DNA of 64,000 nt, from contig CAXXGA010000002.1 in assembly GCA_963678585.2 (NCBI GenBank), positions 124,001 through 188,000 on the forward strand. Reading direction: 5' to 3'. Position numbers and translations under genes: made by a program. Shown one piece after another: positions 35,118-43,767 of this stretch. This stretch comes from Breoghania sp963678585 (GTDB lineage: Bacteria; Pseudomonadota; Alphaproteobacteria; Rhizobiales; Stappiaceae). Below the pieces are notes generated by a model. It made no database searches. It saw only the letters and a list, made by a program, of their open reading frames with translations, and had not been told where the DNA came from. The first letter of the stretch is position 1. Each line of letters starts with the position of its first letter.

Positions 35118-35486
35118 TCAGACGCGTCTTGGAGGACGCAGGTGAAGCGTCGGCCTTGAGCCGTGGAACCGCGGGAGAGGATGAACTTCGAGTTCGGTCG
35201 TCTTCGGAAAAACAAACGCGATGACATCGACGTGGAACGTCAGGCAGTCTATCGCGCAGGCCGATTTCTTTACGGCCTTTCCGGCTTTCCCGGACGTATC
35301 GCAGCATTTCATGAGATGCGAAGCGATCATCTCCACGCCCCCGGAAAGATCCGCCGAATGGCCGCTCGCCGAATGCGTGATTGCCGAAGGCGCAACCGGG
35401 GTGGATTCGTGCATGCCCGTGAACGCGGCGGCCGTGTGGACCCCCGTGAACACAATAATCAGCAGTGCGACCAACCAGCTACGCAT
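35118..35486 (-). CDS. Small exported Cys/His-containing protein in the copper cluster
   Basis: A 122-residue protein with an N-terminal hydrophobic signal (MRSWLVALLIIVFTGVHTAA). The mature part has scattered His, the pair CC in SHLMKCCDTSG, a CAIDC motif and a His-rich tail (LEVHPLPRFHGSRP). The general design is that of small periplasmic metal-handling proteins, and it resembles the protein encoded at 37156-37536 in layout though not in sequence. No family name can be given. Confidence 0.6.
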   Translation of the reverse strand: MRSWLVALLIIVFTGVHTAAAFTGMHESTPVAPSAITHSASGHSADLSGGVEMIASHLMKCCDTSGKAGKAVKKSACAIDCLTFHVDVIAFVFPKTTELEVHPLPRFHGSRPTLHLRPPRRV

Positions 35487-35570
35487 GGATTCCGAATAAC
35501 CCACATTGCAGATGACGTCCATGGACAAATCACACGTGTCGGTAGTACTTGTCCGCCGCCGCGTGCAGGT

Positions 35571-36461
35571 TCAGGCCTCCGCGTCGAGCAGATAGACGGC
35601 GATGGCCTTGCGGTCTTCATCGGACAGGAAAGCCGTGCTGTCGCGTACCACTTCGGCCATCGATCCGCCGAAGACATCGCCGTCCGGCTGTATGCCGGAG
35701 CGCAAGGCGTAGGCGAGACTGTTCACGCTCCAGCCTCGTTTCGAAAGCACCTGAGGCGTGATCGAAGGCGCTGAACCGCCGCCCGGCAAGCCTGTCGCGC
35801 CTTCAAGTGCCATCTCCGGTTTCCGGGCCCCGAACAGGTTGCGGGGCGTGTGGCAGGCCCCGCAATGGGCAGCCCCTTCCACGATGAACTTCCCCCGGTT
35901 CCAGAGTTCGCCGCGTGCCGTGTCCGGCTTGACTGTCCCGTCGGCAGGATACAGTTCCCGCCAGATCTTGAGCCCCGAGCGCAGGTTGAAAGGCGGCGTC
36001 AGATCATGGGCGCGCGATGGCGCGGCGACCGGGGGCACGGTCCGGAAGGCGGCCCAGAGGTCCATGACGTCCTGATCGGAGAACCCGGCGTAGAAGGGAT
36101 AGGGGAAGGCCGGATAGTAGGGCTCGCCCTCCGGCGAGATGCCCCGGCGCACCGCGCGGGCGAACTCGTGCTTGTTCCATTTTCCGATCCCGTGTTCCGG
36201 GTCCGTGGTCAGGTTCGGGGAGTGGAAGGTGCCGAAATTCGTCTCGAAAGCAACCCCACCCGCAAGCGGTGCCCCGCCGCCGTTGAAATCGGTGTGACAA
36301 CCGATACACCCGGCCATTCTGGCCAGATAGGCTCCGCGGGCCGGGTCGCCTTTGAGGCGTTGGAGAGGCTCGGCATCCGCGATTGGCCAGCCAGCGAGCA
36401 CGAGAAGAGCCGCCCCCGCCAACGCGGGAACGGCAATCGCCATCTTGTGCCAGTGCCGCAT
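35571..36461 (-). CDS. Diheme cytochrome c
   Basis: A 296-residue periplasmic electron carrier. The N-terminal helix (MAIAVPALAGAALLVLAGWP) is a signal or anchor. Two heme c sites, CIGCH (52-56) and CGACH (200-204), with Met-containing distal loops after each, show two cytochrome c domains. The sequence (PNLTTDPEHGIGKWNKHEFA, then FAYPFYAGFSDQD-like segments and GGGSAPSITPQVLSKRGWS) is of the type used as cytochrome subunit of membrane alcohol or aldehyde dehydrogenases and of thiosulfate/sulphite systems. Its start touches the stop of the cytochrome c' gene, so both are one transcript. Confidence 0.88.
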   Translation of the reverse strand: MRHWHKMAIAVPALAGAALLVLAGWPIADAEPLQRLKGDPARGAYLARMAGCIGCHTDFNGGGAPLAGGVAFETNFGTFHSPNLTTDPEHGIGKWNKHEFARAVRRGISPEGEPYYPAFPYPFYAGFSDQDVMDLWAAFRTVPPVAAPSRAHDLTPPFNLRSGLKIWRELYPADGTVKPDTARGELWNRGKFIVEGAAHCGACHTPRNLFGARKPEMALEGATGLPGGGSAPSITPQVLSKRGWSVNSLAYALRSGIQPDGDVFGGSMAEVVRDSTAFLSDEDRKAIAVYLLDAEA

Positions 36462-37103
36462 CTATTCTTTCTCGGTGCGGAAGGCGGAATGGCACGATGA
36501 ACAGGTCTGGGCGACCATGTTGAACAGCCCGTCGGCAGGCATCTGGGCCAGCATGTCCGGGTCGGCCATGGGCATCCCGCTGCCTGCGAAGCCGCCCATC
36601 ATTCCGCCCTGTCCCATCATGGTTCCGGGAGCCATCATCCCTCCCTGACCCATCCTGCCGCCTTGTCCCGTCATTCCACCCCAGCCCATCATTCCGCCGC
36701 CGAAGCCGGGTCCGTTGCTGCCATGGGCAAGACCGTTCTCCGCGGCGTCGCCAAGGCCGTTCGCGAAAAGCTCAAGCTGGCTGGCGAGCGCGGAGAAGCT
36801 CTCCCAATCCGCCCAGATGTCCGGCTTGGCCTCGGACGCCTCGCTCAGGCTGTCTTTCGGGAAAAGCTTCGTCAGCGCCTCGCCCGCATGGGAACCGATC
36901 ACCGCCGCGCCCTTGCGAACCGCGTCCGCGTCATAATCGGTTTCCCCGCGCATGATGGCGGTGAGCGACTTCATGACGTCGCCCATCTCCTCCATGGCTT
37001 CCATGCGTTCCTTGACGATGCCTGTCGCCCCGCCATGGGCATGAACGGCAACCGCGCCCGCCAGCAGCAGGGTGCCTGCCGCGGTCAATGCTGTGAGTCT
37101 CAT
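36462..37103 (-). CDS. Cytochrome c' with a methionine/glycine-rich insert
   Basis: A 213-residue periplasmic protein. Residues 1-22 are the signal peptide (cleavage after VHA). The four-helix cytochrome c' fold is seen in GIVKERMEAMEEMGDVMKSL, VRKGAAVIGSHAGEALTKLF, IWADWESFSALASQLELFAN and the C-terminal heme helix with CSSCH at 201-205. Cytochromes c' bind NO or act in stress response. Unusual is the stretch 128-184, rich in Gly and Met (12-13 Met, as in GGMMGWGGMTGQGG), put between helix 3 and the heme helix. Met-rich segments in periplasmic proteins usually bind copper(I), which fits the cluster. Confidence 0.85.
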   Translation of the reverse strand: MRLTALTAAGTLLLAGAVAVHAHGGATGIVKERMEAMEEMGDVMKSLTAIMRGETDYDADAVRKGAAVIGSHAGEALTKLFPKDSLSEASEAKPDIWADWESFSALASQLELFANGLGDAAENGLAHGSNGPGFGGGMMGWGGMTGQGGRMGQGGMMAPGTMMGQGGMMGGFAGSGMPMADPDMLAQMPADGLFNMVAQTCSSCHSAFRTEKE

Positions 37104-37155
37104 GTGTCTGTTCCTGTATTTCCGAATTCCGGCGGAGCCTCCGCCGGGTGATACG

Positions 37156-37536
37156 TCAGATGGACAGGGAAACAGGTCGCGGCGGGGGAGGATCGATCTT
37201 GCCCGAACGCGACAGGGCTGAAACTGAAACGATGCGGATGGCTACACGCGTCATGTCGGGTAGCGCCAGGGCGATTTCGTCGTTCAATGCCAGCAGATTG
37301 GCACCGCAATGGATCACCTTGTGCTCCGTCTCGTCACAACAAGGGAACGTGGCGGTATGGTCATGCGCTTCGTCGATATGGGGCAAGGCGCGGTGCATTT
37401 CGCCGTTGACGGCTGTCTGATGCATATGGACATGCCCCGTCTCAGGCATCGCATGGCCGAACGATCCGCCTGCAAGAACGAGCATCACCGCAAGGACGGT
37501 CTTCAGAACCGTTGAGGAAAAGGAGCGGCGGCGCAT
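37156..37536 (-). CDS. Small exported His-rich protein
   Basis: A 126-residue protein with a signal peptide (STVLKTVLAVMLVLAGGSFG). The first 60 mature residues are rich in metal-binding side chains: HAMPETGHVHMHQ, then MHRALPHIDEAHDH, FPCCDETEHKVIHC. A proline-rich end follows. It is probably a periplasmic copper or zinc buffer. The start at 37536 places the signal peptide correctly; the frame extends 19 codons upstream without a signal. It lies between cytochrome genes on the same strand. Confidence 0.65.
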   Translation of the reverse strand: MRRRSFSSTVLKTVLAVMLVLAGGSFGHAMPETGHVHMHQTAVNGEMHRALPHIDEAHDHTATFPCCDETEHKVIHCGANLLALNDEIALALPDMTRVAIRIVSVSALSRSGKIDPPPPRPVSLSI

Positions 37537-37546
37537 CGATGGTGTC

Positions 37547-37966
37547 CTAATGTATCCCGTTCTCACGTTGAAGCGTTCGAACGTAGGCGACAATCATGGC
37601 GACGTCACGTTCGGTCAAACCCTCCACCGGCGGCATGTCGCCGAAAGGCCAGTGATGGGCGCGCACGCCTTGGCGCACAGCGAGCAGAAAGGCCATGTCG
37701 CCGTGGTGCGAGGGTTCATAGATCTTGTGAACGAGCGGCGGCGCGACCTCGTCCTTTCCGGCGGCGTCGCTCCCGTGACAGGTCGCACATTTGGCGTTGA
37801 AGACGGCCTCGCCCTCAAGCGCCTCACCGTCGAGCACCGGCACCTTCACCTGAACGATCGGCGGACCGGATGCGCGCTTTTCGGCTTCCGGATCGATCGT
37901 GAGCAGATAGGCTCCCGAGGCAGCAACCGCGACGATGAAAATGGCCAGAACGCAGCTTCGGTTCAT
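37547..37966 (-). CDS. Small monoheme cytochrome c
   Basis: A 139-residue protein with an N-terminal hydrophobic anchor (MNRSCVLAIFIVAVAASGAY), a single heme c motif CATCH (60-64) in VFNAKCATCHGSDAAG, and a distal Met in WPFGDMPPVEGLTE, followed by the C-terminal helix VAMIVAYVRTLQ. This is the normal class I cytochrome fold and probably the electron carrier at the head of the cluster transcript. The long open frame that continues upstream over the divergent oppA gene is a shadow. Confidence 0.88.
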   Translation of the reverse strand: MNRSCVLAIFIVAVAASGAYLLTIDPEAEKRASGPPIVQVKVPVLDGEALEGEAVFNAKCATCHGSDAAGKDEVAPPLVHKIYEPSHHGDMAFLLAVRQGVRAHHWPFGDMPPVEGLTERDVAMIVAYVRTLQRENGIH

Positions 37967-38293
37967 GAAAGGGTGTCTCCGACGATGTCGCGGGGTGCTG
38001 GCACAATGATGATCGTCCACAGCGTAGAGACGGCTTTTCCGCAGAACAACGCCCCACCCGTTCACCATTGCGCGAGCGGTCGCCTCGTTTCTGGCCACGC
38101 AGTTGGTCCGTCCGTTTCCCCCGGGTCCGGTCCACAGAGAGCAACGCGCTGTAGCGTCCTGCCCCTGATCACAGAGCCTTGTTTTGTTTAGTGTTTGAAG
38201 TGTTATCCTGCCCGCCAAAGGGGCTTGCCAAGCTTCCGAGAACGGGCGACCCTGCCTTTTTGAGCAATCCGGTTTGCCTAGGGAGGTTTTCAA
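37967..38293. other. Divergent intergenic region between cytochrome cluster and ABC operon
   Basis: About 327 bases that must hold the promoters of both outward-facing transcripts. The 38170-38220 part is more AT-rich (TTGTTTTGTTTAGTGTTTGA) and is the best place for the ABC operon promoter. No operator seen. Confidence 0.45.
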
Positions 38294-39892
38294 ATGGGCT
38301 TGGGTCTTGGACGGGCGGCGGCTGTCGCCTTGATGGTTCTGGTGGGCGTCACCTCCGCATCCGCAGCATCCGCCGAAGTGGTCTACAGGCGTGGCAACGA
38401 TGCCAACCCCGAGACGCTTGATCAGCACAAGACCTCCACCATCGCGGAAGCCACCATTCTGGGCGATCTCTACGAAGGGCTGCTGATCCACGATACGGCC
38501 GCCCGCGTCGTCCCCGGCATGGCTGAAAGCTGGGAAATCTCTCCCGACAGCACCCGCTACACCTTCCACCTGCGCAAGGCGAAGTGGTCGAACGGCGATC
38601 CGGTCACGGCAGACGATTTCGTCTATTCGCTGCGCCGGATCATGACGCCTGCGACGGGCGCGAAATACGCCAATATTCTCTATCCGGTGAAGAACGGCGA
38701 GGCGATCCACAAGGGTGAGGCCGATCCGCAAACCCTCGGCGTGCGCGCCATTGATGCGGCAACGCTGGAAATCACGCTGGAGCGCCCGACGCCCTATTTC
38801 CTTGAACTTCTCAGCCACCAGACCGGCCTGCCGGTTCACAAGGCAAGCGTTGAGAAATTCGGCGCGGATTTCGTCAAGCCGGGCAACATGGTGACCAACG
38901 GCGCCTACACGCTTGTCGACTTCACGCCCGACGAAAAGGTGGAGCTTGCCAAGAGCGCGACCTATTACGATGCGGCCAACGTGCAGATCGACCGGGTGAT
39001 CTATTACCCGATGGAGGATCGCTCGGCCTGCGTGCGCCGTTACGAGGCGGGCGAGATCGACAGTTGCTCCGATCTTCCCACCGACCAGATGGCGAGTTTG
39101 CGCGAGAAATTCGGCGATCAGGTCCGAACACCGCCCTATCTCGGCACCTATTACTACGCCATCCATACCGACAAGCCGCCCTTTGACGATGTGCGCGTGC
39201 GCCGTGCGCTTTCCATGGCCATCGACCGGGTCTATCTGGCCGATGCGATCTGGGCGGGCACCATGCTTCCCGCCTATGCCTTCGTGCCGCCGGGCATCGA
39301 GAGCTACGGCGAGCCGTCCACCGCCGGTTTCAAGGACGAGCCGATGCTCGATCGCGAGGACGAGGCGCTGCGGCTGCTGGAAGAGGCGGGCTTCGGGCTC
39401 GACAACCCCCTGAAGCTGGAAATCGCCTTCAACACCTCGGAAAACCATCGCAACACGGCGGTCGCCATCGCCGACATGTGGAAGGCCATCGGTGTGGAGG
39501 CGAAGCTCCTGAACCGCGATGGCTCGTCCCACTATGCGCATCTGCGCGAGAAGGGCGATTTCGACGTCGCCCGCGCGGCCTGGATCGGCGACTATTCGGA
39601 CGCGCAGAACTTCCTCTTCATGGTGCGGTCCGACAATTCCGGCTTCAACTACGCCAATTACGCCAATCCCGAGTATGACGGCCTGCTGGACAAGGCCGCG
39701 GCGGAACTGGACCTGGAGAAACGCTCCGCGCTGCTGCACGAGGCGGAAGCCATTTTCATGCGCGACGTGCCCTTCATCCCGCTGATGTACTATTCCTCCC
39801 ACTCGCTCGTCTCGCCGAGGCTCAAGGGCTGGACAGACAACATCCTGAACATCCACCTGACGCGCTTTCTCTCGTTAGGCGACGCGAACTGA
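38294..39892 (+). CDS. oppA: Peptide ABC transporter, periplasmic binding protein
   Basis: A 532-residue solute-binding protein of the SBP_bac_5 (OppA/DppA) class. The signal peptide ends at ASAASAE. Diagnostic parts are RRGNDANPETLDQHKTSTIA, VPGMAESWEISPDSTRYTFH and LRKAKWSNGDPVTADDFVYS, and the ligand-pocket region with PTPYFLELLSHQ. The size and the DFVYSLRRI pattern favour oligopeptides over dipeptides or nickel. GGGAGG lies upstream of the ATG. It is the first gene of a four-gene operon with two permeases and a fused ATPase. Confidence 0.95.
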   Translation: MGLGLGRAAAVALMVLVGVTSASAASAEVVYRRGNDANPETLDQHKTSTIAEATILGDLYEGLLIHDTAARVVPGMAESWEISPDSTRYTFHLRKAKWSNGDPVTADDFVYSLRRIMTPATGAKYANILYPVKNGEAIHKGEADPQTLGVRAIDAATLEITLERPTPYFLELLSHQTGLPVHKASVEKFGADFVKPGNMVTNGAYTLVDFTPDEKVELAKSATYYDAANVQIDRVIYYPMEDRSACVRRYEAGEIDSCSDLPTDQMASLREKFGDQVRTPPYLGTYYYAIHTDKPPFDDVRVRRALSMAIDRVYLADAIWAGTMLPAYAFVPPGIESYGEPSTAGFKDEPMLDREDEALRLLEEAGFGLDNPLKLEIAFNTSENHRNTAVAIADMWKAIGVEAKLLNRDGSSHYAHLREKGDFDVARAAWIGDYSDAQNFLFMVRSDNSGFNYANYANPEYDGLLDKAAAELDLEKRSALLHEAEAIFMRDVPFIPLMYYSSHSLVSPRLKGWTDNILNIHLTRFLSLGDAN

Positions 39893-39940
39893 CCCGGCGC
39901 TCCCGCCGATGATCGGGACACGCGCCGGGGAGGTGCCGAG

Positions 39941-40864
39941 ATGCTGAAATATGCGCTGAAGAGGCTGGTGACGGCGGTTCCGACGCTCTTCGTCATCGTA
40001 ACGCTTGCCTTCTTCCTTATCCGCGTTGCGCCGGGCGGGCCGTTCGATCTGGACCGCCCGCTTGCCCCGTCGGTGATGGAGAGCCTCAACCGCATCTACA
40101 GGCTCGATGCCCCGCTCTGGGAGCAGTATCTGAGCTATCTCGGAAACCTTGCGCATGGCGACTTCGGGCCGAGCTTCGTCTATCGCGATTTCACCGTCGG
40201 CGAGTTGTTCGCCTCCGGCCTGCCGGTCTCCGTCCAGCTTGGCGCATCCGCCCTCCTGCTGGCGCTGGTGTTTGGCATCTGCCTCGGTACATGGGCTGCG
40301 CTGAAGCACAACCGGGCGGGTGATGTCGCCGCCGTCACGGTGGCGACCTTCGGCATCACGGTCCCTCCCTTCGTGGTCGCCCCGCTTCTCTCCCTCATCT
40401 TCGGCGTTTGGCTCGGCTGGCTGCCGGCGGGCGGTTGGGGCGAGGGGGCGCTCGCCAACAAGATCCTGCCCGTCGTCACCCTTGCCCTGCCGCAGATCGC
40501 GGTCGTCACGAGGCTCACCCGTGCGGCGATGATCGAGGCGCTCACCTCCCATCCGGTGCGCACCGCGCGCGCCTATGGGCTGGGGGCATGGACAGTGGTC
40601 GTCGTCCATGCGCTGCGCTCGGCCCTCCTGCCTGTGGTCTCCTACGCGGGGCCCGCGGCGGCGGCTCTTCTCACCGGCTCTGTCGTGGTGGAGACGATCT
40701 TCGGCGTGCCCGGCATCGGGCGCTATTTCGTACTCGGTGCGCTCTCGCGCGACTACACGCTCGTCATGGGCACGGTGGTGATCGTCGCCAGTTTCGTGAT
40801 CCTGTTCAATCTCGCGGTCGATCTGATCTACGGGCTGATCGATCCGCGCGTACGCTACGGGTGA
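39941..40864 (+). CDS. oppB: Peptide ABC transporter permease, OppB type
   Basis: A 307-residue inner membrane protein with six predicted helices starting at LVTAVPTLFVIVTLAFFLIR. The cytoplasmic EAA-like loop is in RAARAYGLGAWTVVVVHALR form (TSHPVRTARAYGLG), which contacts the ATPase. The end LAVDLIYGLIDPRVRYG is typical of DppB/OppB proteins. It starts 48 bp after oppA and ends four bases before oppC. Confidence 0.95.
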   Translation: MLKYALKRLVTAVPTLFVIVTLAFFLIRVAPGGPFDLDRPLAPSVMESLNRIYRLDAPLWEQYLSYLGNLAHGDFGPSFVYRDFTVGELFASGLPVSVQLGASALLLALVFGICLGTWAALKHNRAGDVAAVTVATFGITVPPFVVAPLLSLIFGVWLGWLPAGGWGEGALANKILPVVTLALPQIAVVTRLTRAAMIEALTSHPVRTARAYGLGAWTVVVVHALRSALLPVVSYAGPAAAALLTGSVVVETIFGVPGIGRYFVLGALSRDYTLVMGTVVIVASFVILFNLAVDLIYGLIDPRVRYG

Positions 40865-40868
40865 GCCG

Positions 40869-41993
40869 ATGAACTTTGCCCGCCCCATCGCAAAGCCCGT
40901 CGCCGGTCGCTCCCTCGGACGCGATGCGCTGCGCCGCCTTCGCGCTAACAAGGCGGCGATGGCGAGCCTCGTCTATCTGGTCCTCATGGCGCTTGCCTGC
41001 ATCATCGGCCCGCACGTCACCGGCCATGCCTATGACCGGGTCTATCAGGCCTATGTGCGCGTGCCCGCAAGCCTTGAGCCCTATCCCCACGCAGAGGAAA
41101 TTGCGCCGCAGCTTGAACGCACGCTGGCCCGTGCCCGGCTCGATCTCGGCCCCGTGACGGTGGAGGGAAACACCGCTTCCATCGAGGTCTCGTCGAAAAG
41201 CCGCCCGCTCGATCCCCGCATCACCCGCTATGTCGAGCGCAGCGATCTCTTCGCCCATGCCCGCCTCGCCGATCTCTCTCCCGATGGCCTGAGCGGACGC
41301 ATCGAGGCGGATGTCCACCGGGTGCGGTTTCTCTTCGGCACTGACCCGACGGGCCGGGATCTTCTCACCCGCACGCTATTCGCAGGCCGTATCTCGCTCA
41401 CCATCGGTCTGCTCGCGACCCTCGTGGCCATGCTGATCGGCGTCACATGGGGCGCGGTAGCGGGCTATCTCGGCGGGCTGGCGGATGCGGTGATGATGCG
41501 CATCGTCGATGTGCTTTATGCGCTGCCCTTCGTCTTCTTTGTGATCCTGCTGGTGGTCTTCTTCGGGCGCAATTTCGTGCTGATGTTCCTCGCCGTCGGC
41601 GCGGTGGAATGGCTCGACATGGCCCGCATCGTGCGTGGACAGGCTCTGAGCCTGAAGAACCGCGAATTCGTCGCCGCCGCTGAAGCCATGGGCGTGACGG
41701 CGACCGGCATCCTGAAGCGCCACATCGTGCCCAATCTCATCGGCCCGGTGGTTGTCTACATGACGCTTCTGGTCCCGCGCGTGATCCTTCTGGAAAGCTT
41801 CCTGTCCTTCCTGGGTCTCGGCGTTCAGGAACCTATGACAAGCTGGGGCGTGCTGATTGCCGATGGCGCGCGGGCCATCGAATCCATGCCGGGCTTGCTG
41901 CTTTTCCCGGCCGCCTTCCTCACCTCAACGCTTCTGGCGCTCAATTTTCTGGGCGACGGCCTGCGCGATGCGCTCGACCCGAAGGAGCGCTGA
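40869..41993 (+). CDS. oppC: Peptide ABC transporter permease, OppC type
   Basis: A 374-residue inner membrane protein of the DppC/OppC class: N-terminal helix (MASLVYLVLMALACIIGPHV), an extended periplasmic segment at about 50-155, then FLFGTDPTGRDLLTRTLFAG, a family hallmark, further helices, and the EAA loop REFVAAAEAMGVTATGILKR. It ends with FLGDGLRDALDPKER. The periplasmic loop is longer than in E. coli DppC, as in OppC. Two bases separate it from the ATPase gene. Confidence 0.95.
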   Translation: MNFARPIAKPVAGRSLGRDALRRLRANKAAMASLVYLVLMALACIIGPHVTGHAYDRVYQAYVRVPASLEPYPHAEEIAPQLERTLARARLDLGPVTVEGNTASIEVSSKSRPLDPRITRYVERSDLFAHARLADLSPDGLSGRIEADVHRVRFLFGTDPTGRDLLTRTLFAGRISLTIGLLATLVAMLIGVTWGAVAGYLGGLADAVMMRIVDVLYALPFVFFVILLVVFFGRNFVLMFLAVGAVEWLDMARIVRGQALSLKNREFVAAAEAMGVTATGILKRHIVPNLIGPVVVYMTLLVPRVILLESFLSFLGLGVQEPMTSWGVLIADGARAIESMPGLLLFPAAFLTSTLLALNFLGDGLRDALDPKER

Positions 41994-41995
41994 GC

Positions 41996-43600
41996 ATGAC
42001 CGACACCCCGAGCGCCCCCGTCCTTGAATTCCGCGACCTGAGGGTCACCTTCGACACGCCCGACGGCCCGGTGGAGGCGGTGCGTGGCATCGATCTTGTC
42101 GTCCGGCGCGGCGAAACTCTGGCCGTGGTGGGCGAAAGCGGGTCCGGCAAGAGCCAGTCGGTGCTGGCCGCGATGGGCCTTCTTGAGCGAAATGCCTGCG
42201 TCTCCGGCTCGGTCACCTGTCTGGGCGAGGAAATTCTCGCCCTGTCGTCGCGCGATCTCGACCGGCTGCGCGGTTCGCGGATCACCATGATCTTTCAGGA
42301 GCCGATGACCTCGCTCGACCCGCTCTACACCGTCGGTCGCCAGATGGCGGAACCGCTGGTGAAACATGGCGGGCTTTCATGGAAGGCGGCGCGCGCCCGC
42401 GTGCTGGAGCTTCTGGAAACCGTCGGCATCGACGATCCTGCCCGCCGCATCGATGCATGGCCGCACGAACTTTCCGGCGGCCAGCGCCAGCGCGTGATGA
42501 TCGCCATGGCGCTCGCCAATAACCCGGACGTGCTGATCGCCGATGAACCGACAACCGCGCTCGACGTCACCACGCAGGCGCGTATTCTGGATCTGTTGAA
42601 GGATCTTCAGGCGCGCCTCGGCATGGCGATCCTCTTCATCACGCACGATCTCAACATCGTGCGCCGCTTTGCCGACCGCGTGGCCGTGATGCGCCAGGGC
42701 GAGGTGGTGGAGGAGGGGAACGCCGCTGCGATCTTCAAGGCCCCAACCCATCCCTATACCCGCATGCTGCTCAATGCCGAGCCGACGGGGCGCAAGGAGC
42801 CGGTCGCAGCGGATGCGCCCGTTCTGCTTGAGGCGCGCGACATGAATGTCGGGTTCGATGTGAGAGCCGGGCTCTTCGGAAAACCTGCCCGTTTCACCGC
42901 CGTCGAAGGCGTCAGCCTCACCTTGCGCGAAGGCCAGACGCTGGGGGTGGTGGGGGAATCCGGGTCCGGTAAATCCACCCTTGGCCGCGCGCTTATGCGC
43001 CTCTTGCCCGCCCGAGGCGACGTGGCTTTCGAAGGCATCGATCTCGCCACGGTCAGCGCATCGTCGCTGCGCCGCCTGCGAAGCCGGATGCAGCTTGTCT
43101 TTCAGGACCCCTTCGGCTCGCTGAGCCCGCGTCTCACCGCGGGGCAGATCGTCATGGAGGGGCTGCTGGTCCATGAACCCGCACTGTCCGCCCGCGAGCG
43201 CGAGGCTCGCGCCTGCGAGGCGCTGGAGGAGGTGGCGCTCGACCCGGCGACCCGCAACCGGTTCCCGCATGAATTTTCCGGCGGCCAGCGCCAGCGCATC
43301 GCCATTGCGCGTGCGCTGGTCCTGAAGCCCCGGCTGGTGGTGCTGGACGAGCCGACATCGGCGCTCGACCGCACTGTCCAGAAACAGATCGTGGAGCTTT
43401 TGCGCAAGCTTCAGGCCGCCCACGGGCTCACCTATCTTTTTATCAGCCACGATCTTGCGGTCATCCGCGCGCTGGCCGATGAGGTGATGGTGATGAAGGG
43501 CGGGCGGATCGTGGAAGCCGGACCGACGGCGGCCATTCTGGAAACTCCGCGCGAAGCCTATACGCGTACGCTTGTGGCCGCGGCGGGCCTCTCTATCTGA
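41996..43600 (+). CDS. Peptide ABC transporter, fused double ATPase (OppD-OppF type)
   Basis: A 534-residue cytoplasmic ATPase with two complete ABC domains in one chain. The first has Walker A GESGSGKSQ (about 44), signature LSGGQRQR and Walker B VLIADEPTTALD; the second has GESGSGKST (about 320), FSGGQRQR and LVVLDEPTSALD. Both halves end with the OppD/F 'HPYT' type tail (APTHPYTRMLLNAEP, then ETPREAYTRTLV). One fused chain replaces the separate OppD and OppF subunits. It completes the operon; the imperfect hairpin just after the stop (43614-43640) could slow transcription. Confidence 0.95.
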   Translation: MTDTPSAPVLEFRDLRVTFDTPDGPVEAVRGIDLVVRRGETLAVVGESGSGKSQSVLAAMGLLERNACVSGSVTCLGEEILALSSRDLDRLRGSRITMIFQEPMTSLDPLYTVGRQMAEPLVKHGGLSWKAARARVLELLETVGIDDPARRIDAWPHELSGGQRQRVMIAMALANNPDVLIADEPTTALDVTTQARILDLLKDLQARLGMAILFITHDLNIVRRFADRVAVMRQGEVVEEGNAAAIFKAPTHPYTRMLLNAEPTGRKEPVAADAPVLLEARDMNVGFDVRAGLFGKPARFTAVEGVSLTLREGQTLGVVGESGSGKSTLGRALMRLLPARGDVAFEGIDLATVSASSLRRLRSRMQLVFQDPFGSLSPRLTAGQIVMEGLLVHEPALSAREREARACEALEEVALDPATRNRFPHEFSGGQRQRIAIARALVLKPRLVVLDEPTSALDRTVQKQIVELLRKLQAAHGLTYLFISHDLAVIRALADEVMVMKGGRIVEAGPTAAILETPREAYTRTLVAAAGLSI

Positions 43601-43767
43601 TTGGAAAACGGAGGCCTTTGCGAAGGGGCGCAAAAGGCGGGCCGACCATGTCCTTCCTACACCGTCGCCGCACCGGAATTTTTCCCGTGCATTCCGCGCA
43701 TCTCTGACCTAAACACGTCCCCCATCACACCCCGCTTTTCCGGTTTTTCCAAACGATTGTTTGTCCC

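Noticed and set aside
37967..39856. Long upstream part of the 769-codon frame that ends with the small cytochrome
   Set aside because: It runs antisense through the whole oppA gene; only the last 139 codons, with signal and heme motif, are real.
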